Shown: one piece after another, positions 53,967 through 62,387 of the stretch
Position numbering within the stretch: the stretch's first letter is position 1
How the letters are laid out: every line of letters begins with the position of its first letter
NCBI RefSeq assembly: GCF_023699475.1
Contig: NZ_JALXFV010000007.1
Span: 265,537 to 329,536, forward strand
Direction of reading: 5' to 3'
DNA: 64,000 nucleotides
From: Halomarina rubra
Lineage (GTDB): Archaea > Halobacteriota > Halobacteria > Halobacteriales > Haloarculaceae
Position numbers and translations under genes: made by a program
Notes under the pieces: model-generated
Seen by the model: the letters and a program-made list of their open reading frames with translations, nothing else
Database searches by the model: none
What the model was told of the DNA's origin: nothing

Positions 53967-54405
53967 TGCCAAGCACCCCAGCTGCGAGATCTGTCAAAGT
54001 AGGTTTCCAGAAGGCGCACTTCAGGAGGCTGTTCTTGAGACACTTATCGAGCAGACGGCACCGCTCTCCGTCTGCCCCGCTTGCCGGGTCGTCTACAACT
54101 TCGCCCCAGACGATACTGGCTGCCTTGACTGCGGTAGAGAAATCGGATCGTCTGAGAACAGCTTCGAGTTTGGGCTCGAATTCCCTGTCACCGACGACGT
54201 CGATGGAGCCGTCGCGAGTCTCACCGGAACGTTGTGTGGTGACTGTGCGGCGCATCTGGGACTCGATATCCTCTTCAATGGGATCAACTGCCGAGAAGAA
54301 CCTCACGAGCGCCTGCTCGCAGCACTCGACTGCTCAGAGCCGACAGCGAACCACTCGGCTGAGCGGCCGAGAAGGGATTCTCGGACAGAAGGGGCGGCAC
54401 GATGA
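53959..54405 (+). CDS. Multi-CxxC zinc-ribbon protein
   Basis: 148 residues with four CxxC pairs: CEIC, CPAC, CLDC and CGDC. These suggest two zinc sites. The C-terminal tail is polar. No enzyme domain; likely a structural zinc protein binding nucleic acid or a partner. Confidence 0.65.
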   Translation: MADAKHPSCEICQSRFPEGALQEAVLETLIEQTAPLSVCPACRVVYNFAPDDTGCLDCGREIGSSENSFEFGLEFPVTDDVDGAVASLTGTLCGDCAAHLGLDILFNGINCREEPHERLLAALDCSEPTANHSAERPRRDSRTEGAAR

Positions 54406-54495
54406 GCGACGATAGGAGCGTACCCTCCGGATTTCGGTTCGAACGCCTTCACAGTACCCACGCATTCAATACAGAGGACAGAACATGACTCCGGT

Positions 54496-54783
54496 GTGCC
54501 AGCACCGATGAAGCTCCTCGAACCGAGTCCCGAACGTCGCCGTCAACTCCGTGAGGAGGGCACTACACCGCGAGGACTCCTCCGTCGATGGGTGTATCTA
54601 GTGTATGCCGTGCTCAAGTTCCTGGTTGTTGCCGCAGTCGCGAGTCTCAGCTACATCTTCCTGTTCGGTTTGATCATCGAGATCGGTCTTCTCACCGGCG
54701 ATGCGGCCGCAATCGTGTTCATTATCGGATTCATCCCGCTCGGGAAGCTGTTCTACGCCTGGTGTTTCCCAATCCAATATTGA
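54496..54783 (+). CDS. Small membrane protein
   Basis: 95 residues from the GTG at 54496 (ATG at 54508 is the alternative). A basic N-terminus (ERRRQLREEG) is followed by two or three hydrophobic helices. No family recognised. Confidence 0.55.
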   Translation: MPAPMKLLEPSPERRRQLREEGTTPRGLLRRWVYLVYAVLKFLVVAAVASLSYIFLFGLIIEIGLLTGDAAAIVFIIGFIPLGKLFYAWCFPIQY

Positions 54784-54827
54784 TGGCGAGGCCGATTAGA
54801 TGTGGATTGTTCTTTCGCTATTCGCCT

Positions 54828-54887
54828 GACTTTCTTTACGGATGATTGACTCGAATCAAACGTTAGACACGTGCTGCGAGTGTATCA
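54828..54887 (-). repeat. Hairpin cassette repeat, left half only (H5)
   Basis: On the minus strand: TGATACACTCGCAGCACG, TGTCTAACGTTTGATTCG, then CCGTAAAGAAAGTCAGG. Its first TGA is the stop codon of the gene at 54885. Confidence 0.8.
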
Positions 54888-55085
54888 CTCGGTCCAGTCG
54901 GTCATTTCCAATTCTTCGAGTTCGTCTTCACTGATTTCCTCGAACTCGTCTCCACCACACTCGTGACACTCCCCGTGGGGAGTGGCAATGGTACCTGACT
55001 CGTCAACCAACGCGGCAGATTCGGTGCTACAGTCCTTACACCGTACGAACAACCGCTCGCCACCTCCGGATAACTCGTCTGACAT
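54885..55085 (-). CDS. Small acidic zinc-ribbon protein between half repeats
   Basis: 66 residues. CKDC and CHEC form a zinc ribbon; the C-terminal third is almost all Glu and Asp (EISEDELEELEMTDW). Its TGA stop is the first triplet of repeat half H5; half H6 lies upstream of its start. Confidence 0.7.
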   Translation of the reverse strand: MSDELSGGGERLFVRCKDCSTESAALVDESGTIATPHGECHECGGDEFEEISEDELEELEMTDWTE

Positions 55086-55170
55086 ACGATGGTACAGAAG
55101 TCAGTTGGACTTCACCACCAAAGGTGTAACTACGTTATCCCATGTTCGGAACTGCCGAAACCAACCGTAC

Positions 55171-55203
55171 CGTCAGACCCACGCTCTACGTCTATCAAGC
55201 GAG
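55171..55203 (-). repeat. Hairpin cassette repeat, right half only (H6)
   Basis: On the minus strand: TTGATAGACGTAGAGCGTG then GGTCTGACG. The outer part of a right module, lying upstream of the zinc-ribbon gene. Confidence 0.65.
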
Positions 55204-55205
55204 TG

Positions 55206-55648
55206 AATGAGTGACCGTGCCGCGAATCTACATCGGTCCTTCATTTTATCAGAAAGTACTTACTTAACCAATAGTGATTTCCCGCATAAACCGGCGGTCC
55301 CTGCTCGCGTCTCTCATGGGGTGGCGACGGGGAGTGACGTGTGGATGGACTATCCCTGTCTTCCGGAGGAACCGCCGCCGATTTGATGGAAGGGGGGCAA
55401 CATATTCATAGTATCACTTGCAGACTCAGGAGTTCTCCGAATCTACCGAACGAGGGGCAGAATGTACTGGTATACCCACATTCTGGGGTTCTCGGTTGGA
55501 CGCGTCGCATGCAGCCACCACGCCCTTTCAGAGAGTATCGTTGGGGTACAGGTGGCAGAAAGGGTTACAACCAGACGAGGGGAACGCTCAGATTCCCAAG
55601 TCGTGCTGAGACGGTGCAGGTCGGTTGCTTGGGAGAGGTGACAACCGC
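55206..55648. other. Intergenic, no supported gene
   Basis: Several frames stay open but none has steady haloarchaeal codon bias or recognisable protein character. Confidence 0.4.
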
Positions 55649-55819
55649 ATGCTCGACAAACTCATCGTCGTCTGTGAGGCGTGTCGACAGGTGTACACTG
55701 CTCGGCGACGGGCCGATGGCAGTTTCATCCTCCCCACGAGGGATGGGAACTGTCGGTGCGGAGGGACTGCGTTCAGCAAATACGCTGGTGGTATGGGGAA
55801 CAGTCCCACTCCCTCCTAA
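55649..55819 (+). CDS. Small zinc-ribbon protein, paralogue of 60205
   Basis: 56 residues. VVCEACRQVYTARRR, GSFILPTRDGNCRCGG: a CxxC...CxC zinc ribbon. The gene at 60205 has the same blocks (YTARERDDGSFILPTTDGKC), so the two are paralogues at opposite ends of the cassette region. Confidence 0.65.
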   Translation: MLDKLIVVCEACRQVYTARRRADGSFILPTRDGNCRCGGTAFSKYAGGMGNSPTPS

Positions 55820-55891
55820 CGCGGCAGGCTTTTTTCGCCGCGGTGGAGGCGAATCGAGTAAATACCAAGAGAGATGGCGAACGAATCACGC

Positions 55892-55925
55892 TCGATAGAC
55901 CTACGCTCTCTGTCTACCAACACAG
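55892..55925 (-). repeat. Hairpin cassette repeat, right half only (H7)
   Basis: On the minus strand: TGTTGGTAGACAGAGAGCG, TAGGTCTATCG. It lies about 70 bases after the zinc-ribbon gene. Confidence 0.65.
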
Positions 55926-56092
55926 GAACTGAACTTCTCTAGCAGATAATGCTATGCAACCAGTATATTGAGTTCGTTTCAACCCTTTGTCCTAATTGCA
56001 GTGCAAGGGCTGTCAGAGGCACGTTCCACCCATCTCTTCCAACTACCAACATTCCTCGGTGTGTAGTTGGCGTAAGTAACAGGAGTCCCCAG

Positions 56093-56764
56093 TTACTGCT
56101 CAAGTGTCTGTAGTGCTCTCTCGTCGTCGAGGACCGTATGTTGGACCAGAAGGTCGATACCACGCCGAAGTCGTTCGGATGCCGCTTGATGACTGATATT
56201 TAGCTCGGCTGCGAGCACGTTGAGATCCGTTCCTCGCGGCACATCGAAGTATCCTTCCTGTGTCGCACGGACGAGGAGTGTCCGCTGCTTTTCAGTTAAC
56301 CCGTACGTCGTTGCGTTCCCGTCACTGCCGGTCTGTTCGTACTTTCGCTTGAGCGTGAACTCGAGGTCGTGGCACGAACACCACTCGTGAATGTGTCGCA
56401 ACGCGTCTGTATCGGGAAGTTCGACCTGCAATGTCCATCCTTCGTAGGTGCCAGTACCCTGCTGGACGATACCTCCGGCCTCGACAATAGTGGGATAGAC
56501 ACTCTGAGCTCTCCCCTCACCGACGTGTTCGACCTGGTACAATCGTCGGTCGCCTGTCGTCGTTAGCACACGCGGTGCTGTCACGGTCGAATCGTGGTGG
56601 AGGGCGGCTTCGAACGACTCGACGTCACTCGTTTCCGCCCAGAACATGAGGAGGTGTTCGCCGTTGGCGGTGGTATCCGATTGTTCCCAGATGACCCGTG
56701 CCGACGGCACTGCCCGGAGGGTCGCTAAGAGAGTCGGTTGCTGAATAGTGAATGTGGCAATCAT
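56093..56764 (-). CDS. Bat-type HTH_10 transcription regulator, paralogue of 63293
   Basis: 223 residues from the ATG at 56764. The N-terminal sensory half begins MIATFTIQQPTLLATL. The C-terminal HTH_10 has YGLTEKQRTLLVRATQEGYF, NISHQAASERLRRGIDLLVQ. The gene at 63293 has the same architecture and many identical blocks (FTYQQPTLLEAL, DISHQAASERIRRAMDLLIE), so they are close paralogues flanking the cassette array. Confidence 0.85.
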   Translation of the reverse strand: MIATFTIQQPTLLATLRAVPSARVIWEQSDTTANGEHLLMFWAETSDVESFEAALHHDSTVTAPRVLTTTGDRRLYQVEHVGEGRAQSVYPTIVEAGGIVQQGTGTYEGWTLQVELPDTDALRHIHEWCSCHDLEFTLKRKYEQTGSDGNATTYGLTEKQRTLLVRATQEGYFDVPRGTDLNVLAAELNISHQAASERLRRGIDLLVQHTVLDDERALQTLEQ

Positions 56765-57381
56765 TGGCGTTTTCAGCTGAGTGGGTGTATTCTGTGCCCG
56801 TGAGAAGCGCACAATTTATCATAACTGTTGTGAAAGGCGACGAATTTGCCCACAGACTGATGATTGCTAGCGTTGAAATAGTAAGGTCGAGTTCCAACAG
56901 CGGTGGTTTTTCGTTCAATACTGACCTTCTGAGTAATGCTTATTACACGTACGTTCATCACGCCGACTACCCTTGGCCACCCGCGGACGTCCATCCCCTG
57001 GGCTCAACGGACCTTCGAGTTGCTCACCACTCGGAGGGAGTGTGTGTTGTGACCAAGGGTGATTCGTGCCCAACGCTCTCATGTCCATGCCAACCGGGCA
57101 GGGTGCATGAGGGCGGGCCCGAATGGAGCTATGACTCGCCGTCAATATGTGACAACCAGACCCAGTTGATTGGCTGGTAGGTCCAAAAGAACCAACGAAA
57201 TTGCGTTGACTGGAGGGATTCGGTCTCCTCTCTCCTACCAGTACCACCACACGCTCGAGTTGGACAAGAAATCGCGTTACCCGCCACTATTGGTAGGCCG
57301 AGGGCGTGTGTCTATCGCGCGGCTTCCGATGGTGTACCAGTTCGTCGGAACGTTCACTACAACTAACACACAAGCAATTGC
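56765..57381. other. Intergenic, no supported gene
   Basis: About 600 bases in which no frame has convincing bias. A TATA-like region just after 56800 may serve the divergent regulator gene. Confidence 0.4.
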
Positions 57382-57654
57382 ATGGCTACCCGTCAGTCCT
57401 CCGCCCTCCGACCCCGCAGCTTTGTCGTTGCTGGAATCGTCTTCTTGCTCAGCACCATTCTCACGTATAGTGCGGTGTGCGGGCCGATTGGAGGGTATGA
57501 CGGGCCCTCTGGAATTCGACACATTATCGTGAACCCTCTCGCGCTCGGCGTCGCATACGGGAATGGATGCGTCGCTCAGGTCGCAACACTGCCGATAGCA
57601 GTTGGACTGGTTTGTCTCGGAATTGGGGTCTCTCGGTGGAGAAGCGGGCGATAG
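57382..57654 (+). CDS. Small membrane protein ending in a repeat
   Basis: 90 residues with two TM helices and a loop (CGPIGGYDGPSGIRH). Its TAG stop (57652-57654) lies inside the first bases of the hairpin repeat (CGATAGACTCGCGGCAC). Confidence 0.65.
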   Translation: MATRQSSALRPRSFVVAGIVFLLSTILTYSAVCGPIGGYDGPSGIRHIIVNPLALGVAYGNGCVAQVATLPIAVGLVCLGIGVSRWRSGR

Positions 57655-57756
57655 ACTCGCGGCACGGATCTACCAGCTGGGTCACGCTGAATCGGTGCGA
57701 AAGAAAGCCACCTCGTCCCTTACAGTGATAATAGGCAGAGAGCGTGGTCCACCCCG
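57650..57756 (+). repeat. Hairpin cassette repeat, full copy 3
   Basis: CGATAGACTCGCGGCACG, ATCTACCAGCTGGGTCAC, CGGTGCGAAAGAAAG, then AATAGGCAGAGAGCGTGG. Degenerate in the right module. Lies between a plus-strand and a minus-strand gene that converge on it. Confidence 0.8.
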
Positions 57757-57782
57757 TGGTCCGTTCGCTCGTCGTCCTATGA

Positions 57783-58169
57783 TTACTCGGTCGTAGTGAT
57801 CGCTCTGTCTCGCTGAGCAGGGGACGGAACCCTCGTGAAGCGGTAGGTCGTCTCATCCAGCTCGGCGAACACCTCCAAGACCTGATCTTGGCGCATCTCA
57901 GTGACCTCAATCTCGTCTCCGACTTCGGAGAGGACGTACTCTTTCGGAGGCCCAGATGTGTTGGTGAGCGTCGCTACGAATCGATTGGCGTTGCCCATCT
58001 GCCCGATCCGTACCGTAGCCGTACAGGACAGGTCTTCGGACTCGTAGCAGTAGTACTCTGAGTGGGTTTTGATGGTTCCGTCCGTGTCAGCATCGAGAGG
58101 GTCAATGACCCCCGAGCAGCCAGCAGTGACTGTCGTTCCGAGCAGTGAAAGGAGGGCACGGCGTTTCAT
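57783..58169 (-). CDS. Lipoprotein, 128 aa
   Basis: KRRALLSLLGTTVTAGC: Tat-type signal and lipobox at Cys18. Mature domain beta-rich with a cysteine pair (YYCYESEDLSC). Lies between repeat copies 3 and 4. Function unknown. Confidence 0.7.
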   Translation of the reverse strand: MKRRALLSLLGTTVTAGCSGVIDPLDADTDGTIKTHSEYYCYESEDLSCTATVRIGQMGNANRFVATLTNTSGPPKEYVLSEVGDEIEVTEMRQDQVLEVFAELDETTYRFTRVPSPAQRDRAITTTE

Positions 58170-58224
58170 ACGGAACCATACCTATTGGTGAACAAGTACC
58201 TTCTGCTCACTCAAACTCGTACCG

Positions 58225-58330
58225 TTCGACTCGCGGCACACTTCTACCAGCTTCGTCACCGCGAGTCGGTCTGAAATCAACCCTGCTCACCGATTGCCGG
58301 TGATGATAGACAGAGAGCGTGGGTCTATCA
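58225..58330 (+). repeat. Hairpin cassette repeat, full copy 4
   Basis: CGACTCGCGGCACA, TTCTACCAGCTTCGTCACC, CGGTCTGAAATCAACC, CACCGATTGCCGGTGA, TGATAGACAGAGAGCGTG, GGTCTATCA. Lies between two divergent lipoprotein genes. Confidence 0.85.
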
Positions 58331-58384
58331 ACCAAGCTCTCGGATTGACCGAAAGCTTATTCCTGTTATTGCGTAACTGAAATC

Positions 58385-58876
58385 ATGAACGGTCCCCTCC
58401 ACAGACGTAGCCTACTCGCAGGTCTTAGTACAGGTGTCGTATCTACTCTCGCAGGGTGTTCCGTATTTGGTGATTCTATTGCTACGGAATCAGAACGCTA
58501 CCGAATTGGCGATATACGCTTAACGAGCCGCGACCCAGAGCCACATCAACTGGACCTTCTGATTCGTCGTGATGGGGACATCATTCACTGGCAGAGTTAC
58601 GATGTCCGGGCATACGACCCAGAGAAGCGTGGTGGCACGATGTACACGACAGTCGTTCCCGCAACAGAGTTCGGTGGTTGTACGCCGGGAGTGTATAATC
58701 TCTCTGCGCGACTCGAAAATGGAACTCAGCAGACCTTCCAAGGGAACGCTGACGATGCGTTTGACGGCACAACTCGGGAAATCCGCATCAGGGAACACGC
58801 TCAGAGATTCAGTGTCGCGGCAGGTGTGACCGAAAACACGTGTGAATCGACCACATCTCCTGAGCAGTCTCTGTGA
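58385..58876 (+). CDS. Lipoprotein ending in a repeat
   Basis: 163 residues. HRRSLLAGLSTGVVSTLAGC: Tat-type signal and lipobox. Mature domain beta-rich with SERYRIGDIRLTSRDPEPHQ, resembling the lipoprotein at 30609. The stop codon TGA (58874-58876) is the first triplet of repeat copy 5. Confidence 0.75.
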   Translation: MNGPLHRRSLLAGLSTGVVSTLAGCSVFGDSIATESERYRIGDIRLTSRDPEPHQLDLLIRRDGDIIHWQSYDVRAYDPEKRGGTMYTTVVPATEFGGCTPGVYNLSARLENGTQQTFQGNADDAFDGTTREIRIREHAQRFSVAAGVTENTCESTTSPEQSL

Positions 58877-58979
58877 TACACACGCGGTACGTGTCCAACA
58901 GCCGAATCTCGCCCAACAGCGTGAAAGGAACTGTTCGCGTCGATTGCCGGTAATGATAGACAAAGAGCGTGAGCCTAAC
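58874..58979 (+). repeat. Hairpin cassette repeat, full copy 5
   Basis: TGATACACACGCGGTACG, TGTCCAACAGCCGAATC, AGCGTGAAAGGAAC, CGATTGCCGGTAATGATAG, ACAAAGAGCGTGAGCCTAAC. Starts with the stop codon of the preceding lipoprotein gene. Confidence 0.85.
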
Positions 58980-59102
58980 ACGAAGTCTCCCTGACAGAAG
59001 ACGAGAGTAGGATGAGGGCAGAAACAGGCGGTTGTGAGTCGGACCATTCGAAGTCTCGAATTACGTCGGTAGATTTGTAACCGGGTAGACGAACGGAAAT
59101 CT

Positions 59103-59288
59103 ATGGCAGGTCCCCGCCTCTCGTACATGCTGCTTCTGCTCGCAATCGTTCTGGTGAACGTCGGCCCACAGGTCTATACTGGCGAGTCAATCACGGGATT
59201 GGGCGTGCTCTGCGCAATCCTTGGAGTCATCGCGGGCTTCGCTGAATTGGTAATAGAGCGTAGGAGACCAGAGGGCAGCACTCACTGA
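59103..59288 (+). CDS. Small membrane protein, 61 aa
   Basis: Two hydrophobic helices separated by a short loop (GPQVYTGESITG), basic C-terminus. Lies between repeat copies 5 and 6. No family recognised. Confidence 0.6.
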   Translation: MAGPRLSYMLLLLAIVLVNVGPQVYTGESITGLGVLCAILGVIAGFAELVIERRRPEGSTH

Positions 59289-59356
59289 ACACGACCTCTC
59301 TTCTCCACCCCAAGACTCGGCTCACTAGGACGACCCACAAACAAACGATAGCTCAC

Positions 59357-59464
59357 CGTTAGACTCGCGGCACCTGTCTAACAGCTGAGTCACTCCGACC
59401 CAGCGTCAAAGAAACCCTGCTCGCCGATTGCCGGTATTGTTAGACGTAGAGCGTGGGTCTATCA
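59357..59464 (+). repeat. Hairpin cassette repeat, full copy 6 (best conserved)
   Basis: GTTAGACTCGCGGCACC, TGTCTAACAGCTGAGTCAC, AGCGTCAAAGAAACC, CGCCGATTGCCGGTATTG, TTAGACGTAGAGCGTGGG, TCTATCA. The outer 26 bases of each side match as inverted repeats at 17 positions, including GTCTAACA against TGTTAGAC. Its final TCA is the minus-strand stop codon of the next gene. Confidence 0.88.
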
Positions 59465-59977
59465 GTGCGTTTCATCGCCGGATGGCTCGCGGATGGTGTT
59501 CGAGTTATACGCTGGGCATCCACCAACGGCGCGGTCGACTTGGTCACACCCGCCTCGTACCCTGACGTTCAGTGGGTCAGCTTCGTCGATGCCCCAGTAC
59601 GTTCCATACTGCACGGTCGTCATGACGCATGCTGGTGAGCCGTCAGTGGCTTCCTGTAGATTGAACTCTCGCCACTCGTCGCTGTCGACGCGGGCAGCGA
59701 CCACGTACTCGCCAGCAACGTCATCCCACGTACAGTCAGCGACGGCACCCGGAATCGTGTTGCCCTCCATCTGCTTGACGACGTGCGTCGATTCATGGAC
59801 CAGCGTTCCGTCGCGGGTGACGCGCAACTCGAACGTGTGGCTCGCGGTTTCATCCCAGTTGCTCACCGAAAGCCAGCCGAGTTTGGTCCGTTCGAGAAAC
59901 GGCACTGAAACGGAGCAGCCCGCGAGCATTGAAGTACCGACTACACCGAGCGAAGCAAGGAGGGCACGGCGTTCCAT
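59462..59977 (-). CDS. Lipoprotein ending in a repeat
   Basis: 171 residues from the ATG at 59977. ERRALLASLGVVGTSMLAGC: Tat-type signal and lipobox. Mature domain beta-rich (FELRVTRDGTLVHE). The stop codon (59462-59464) is the last triplet of repeat copy 6. Confidence 0.75.
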   Translation of the reverse strand: MERRALLASLGVVGTSMLAGCSVSVPFLERTKLGWLSVSNWDETASHTFELRVTRDGTLVHESTHVVKQMEGNTIPGAVADCTWDDVAGEYVVAARVDSDEWREFNLQEATDGSPACVMTTVQYGTYWGIDEADPLNVRVRGGCDQVDRAVGGCPAYNSNTIREPSGDETH

Positions 59978-60032
59978 ACCGGAAATCCATGCGCTGGTGA
60001 ATAAGTACCTTCTGTCGAAGACCAGCGACGAC

Positions 60033-60136
60033 TGATACACACGCGGCACAGGTCTAACAGCTGAGTCACCGCAAACCGGCGTGAAATGAAGTCGCGCGTC
60101 GATTACCGGTATTGGTAGACAGAGAGCGTCAGTCGA
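60033..60136 (+). repeat. Hairpin cassette repeat, full copy 7
   Basis: TGATACACACGCGGCACAGG, TCTAACAGCTGAGTCACC, CGGCGTGAAATGAAG, GTCGATTACCGGTATTGG, TAGACAGAGAGCGTC. Lies between the lipoprotein start and the minus-strand zinc-ribbon gene. Confidence 0.88.
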
Positions 60137-60204
60137 CTAGCGGCCACATATCCTGGAGGCCACCCTATGATATCGGCGGTTCACGTAGGCGTGGGATTTT
60201 CCGA

Positions 60205-60375
60205 TTAGTCAGAGGCGGTTGCTTCCGAACCGCCTGTGTCGAACGCACCGACGGAGTCCTCTCCACATCTGCATTTCCCATCAGTCGTCGGCAAGATGAA
60301 CGATCCGTCATCGCGTTCTCGAGCAGTATACGCTTGCCCGCACTCGCTACAGAGAACGATCGTCCGCCCGTTCAC
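60205..60375 (-). CDS. Small zinc-ribbon protein, paralogue of 55649
   Basis: 56 residues from a GTG at 60375. TIVLCSECGQAYTARERDD, GSFILPTTDGKCRCGE: a CxxC...CxC zinc ribbon with clear similarity to the gene at 55649. C-terminal tail acidic. Confidence 0.65.
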   Translation of the reverse strand: MNGRTIVLCSECGQAYTARERDDGSFILPTTDGKCRCGEDSVGAFDTGGSEATASD

Positions 60376-60556
60376 TGGTGAGCCCCTGCCTGTTGGCCTC
60401 TTCCACGTCCCATGGTCCCGAAGGAGATCTTGTTCATTGTCTAGTCAATGGTCATCCACGACAGGTTGTAATGCCACTTCCCAACTGTTTGGGGTCGCCA
60501 CGATTCACACCCCGCACAGTTGGGTGGTGGTCACTTGTTGTAGACGCGTGTACGTG

Positions 60557-60823
60557 GTGTTGGTCACATCTTTGACTCACCATGAGGATGCCGACGACGA
60601 CAACTGTCGAACCTGCGAAGCCGTCACACTGGTAACAGACGACGGAGCCGACCCATGCCAAGAGACGATTGTGGATGACGACCAGTTCGTTCGCTGTGAA
60701 TCCATCGCTACTGGCAGGTACCGGCTCTCTCCAGAGGCTGGTGGGGTAGTCACAAACTGGCTTTGTCGACGCCACAGAGACCAACTCTCGGATGTCATCA
60801 CGGAGACTCTCGATTCGTGCTGA
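60557..60823 (+). CDS. Small acidic Cys-containing protein
   Basis: About 88 residues if started at the GTG at 60557 (TTG at 60572 is the alternative). CRTCEAVTLVTDDGADPC then ETIVDDDQFVRC and NWLCRRHRDQL: spaced cysteines and His suggest a zinc site. Upstream codons in the same frame lack bias. Confidence 0.5.
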   Translation: MLVTSLTHHEDADDDNCRTCEAVTLVTDDGADPCQETIVDDDQFVRCESIATGRYRLSPEAGGVVTNWLCRRHRDQLSDVITETLDSC

Positions 60824-60861
60824 GCCCCCCGTGCGACGTACCGTCGTCAACGACTGACTTC

Positions 60862-60960
60862 GATACATTCGCGCGGCACATAACAAACAGCTGCGTCACC
60901 ACAAATCGGTGTGAAAACAAGTCGCGCGTCGCCTCTCGAAATTGGTTGGTAAGGAGCACG
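60862..60960 (+). repeat. Hairpin cassette repeat, full copy 8 (degenerate)
   Basis: CGATACATTCGCGCGGCAC, AACAAACAGCTGCGTCACC, CGGTGTGAAAACAAGTC; the right module (CTCTCGAAATTGGTTGGTA, AGGAGCACG) is hard to recognise. Last copy of the array. Confidence 0.6.
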
Positions 60961-61473
60961 AATCGATTGTCGACTCAGAATCTATCTCGTTGAGGTGCTC
61001 GTTCAGTGAAAGAAATACCCCTGACGGGGCACGACACGGTCAACCAATCGTGGCGCTCTCCCTCGCCACGTCTTGCTAACCGTGGTATCTCGTCAATGGA
61101 CACCGGGAGTATGAAGTCACCCTATATGATAATATTGGTCAGAAAATCTACGACAATCGTCCTTGTCAACGACTATTCAATGGCGGCATCCAGTGATGAT
61201 CGAGCGGACCTTACACGGCAGCGTTCGCTATCACGGTTACTTCCGTCGTTGCAATCTCCTCGTTTTCAGTTGTGGCGGCTCTGGTAAACCGCTAGGCAGT
61301 GCCCGTATCGAGGACAGAGTGTTGAAGAGTTCGTGGGGACGATTCGTGGCATCTCGGCCTCGGCAGTCACTCCCCTCGTCTCGACGCGCTCGACCACGTC
61401 GAGGCCGCTTTCGACACCCACGTGAAGGCTTACTCCCGATGTCGGGTAATCCATTAGAGCCAAACGAGCGTAC
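60961..61473. other. Intergenic, no supported gene
   Basis: No frame looks coding. The stretch separates the cassette array from the DUF2270 gene, which converges on it. Confidence 0.45.
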
Positions 61474-62193
61474 TTACTCCTCGTCCTCTTTCCACATCTC
61501 CGGGTCACCTTCTTGGAATTCACCCTTTGCATATCGCTTTCGTGGCCAGACCACAACTCCAAGAGCAACTGCATAGAGGAGTGCCACAGTTCCGATTATG
61601 ATAGTTCCAGGTAACACCGCGATACCGGCGGCGCTGACCCAATCTTGACGCGGCGAAAAAGCCGTGATTCGGAACACCCAGGCGGCGAGCAACACACCGA
61701 GCAAGGCGAAGTACACCCGTCGGAGACGATTTGCGAGCGCTTCGAGAAACGAGACCTTCAACGTCGGTGTGCGGTAGTCGTTGCTGAGTTCGACTCGCCA
61801 ATTGCGGTGTGTAACACCCTGTGACGGGTCGAGAGCGTTTGCAAACAAGTTCTGCTGTAACAGACGAATCCGTGAGCGATAGACGTCGTAATCGCGGTAC
61901 CGCCGTGCCTCGATTCCAACGAAAATAGCAACAATCACCATTCCGATCAAGAGGATGTAATGAGGATTATCTTCGCTCGAAAACGCCCACGTCAGGAGGG
62001 CAGCGATGATCGTGACTGCCCACGTGGTCGTCTGGTCAAGCCGTTGTCGCCATGTGGTCGCTTGGTCTAGTTCGCCTCGATACGCATGTGCCATGACGGA
62101 CCCGAGCCCTGTACTTTCATCCACCATCTCTCGTCCGATTTCGCGCTGATCGGGGGCTTCGGGGTCGATATCGTGTTCATCGTTATCTCCCAT
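61474..62193 (-). CDS. DUF2270 predicted integral membrane protein
   Basis: 239 residues from the ATG at 62193 (MGDNDEHD). Acidic cytoplasmic N-terminus, then four TM helices. The blocks RRYRDYDVYRSRIRLLQQN, LSNDYRTPTLKVSFLEA and LANRLRRVYF are the family signature. Common in archaea; function unknown. Confidence 0.8.
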   Translation of the reverse strand: MGDNDEHDIDPEAPDQREIGREMVDESTGLGSVMAHAYRGELDQATTWRQRLDQTTTWAVTIIAALLTWAFSSEDNPHYILLIGMVIVAIFVGIEARRYRDYDVYRSRIRLLQQNLFANALDPSQGVTHRNWRVELSNDYRTPTLKVSFLEALANRLRRVYFALLGVLLAAWVFRITAFSPRQDWVSAAGIAVLPGTIIIGTVALLYAVALGVVVWPRKRYAKGEFQEGDPEMWKEDEE

Positions 62194-62387
62194 CAATAAT
62201 TCACCACCCAGAAGATGTCCGATAGAGACTAAAATTTGAGCGCTGCACCGATCAGTTCCCGGACGGTAGTGGTGGGATATCTGGGAGATTGGTTCTGATG
62301 AATCACCATACAACGCTTGGGTCCACTAGAGCCGTTGTGTTGTACTGGACCAGTTCGGCCAATCACCCCTCGTTGTTCGTTGTCGAG

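Noticed and set aside
57650-60960. CRISPR array
   Set aside because: Repeats are about 105 bases, degenerate and separated by whole genes of variable size; no cas genes lie in the window.
57650-60960. Simple intrinsic terminators as the whole explanation of the hairpins
   Set aside because: Copies share sequence, not just structure, over 105 bases; copy 4 lies between divergent starts where no terminator is needed, and halves occur alone. A terminator role may still be secondary.
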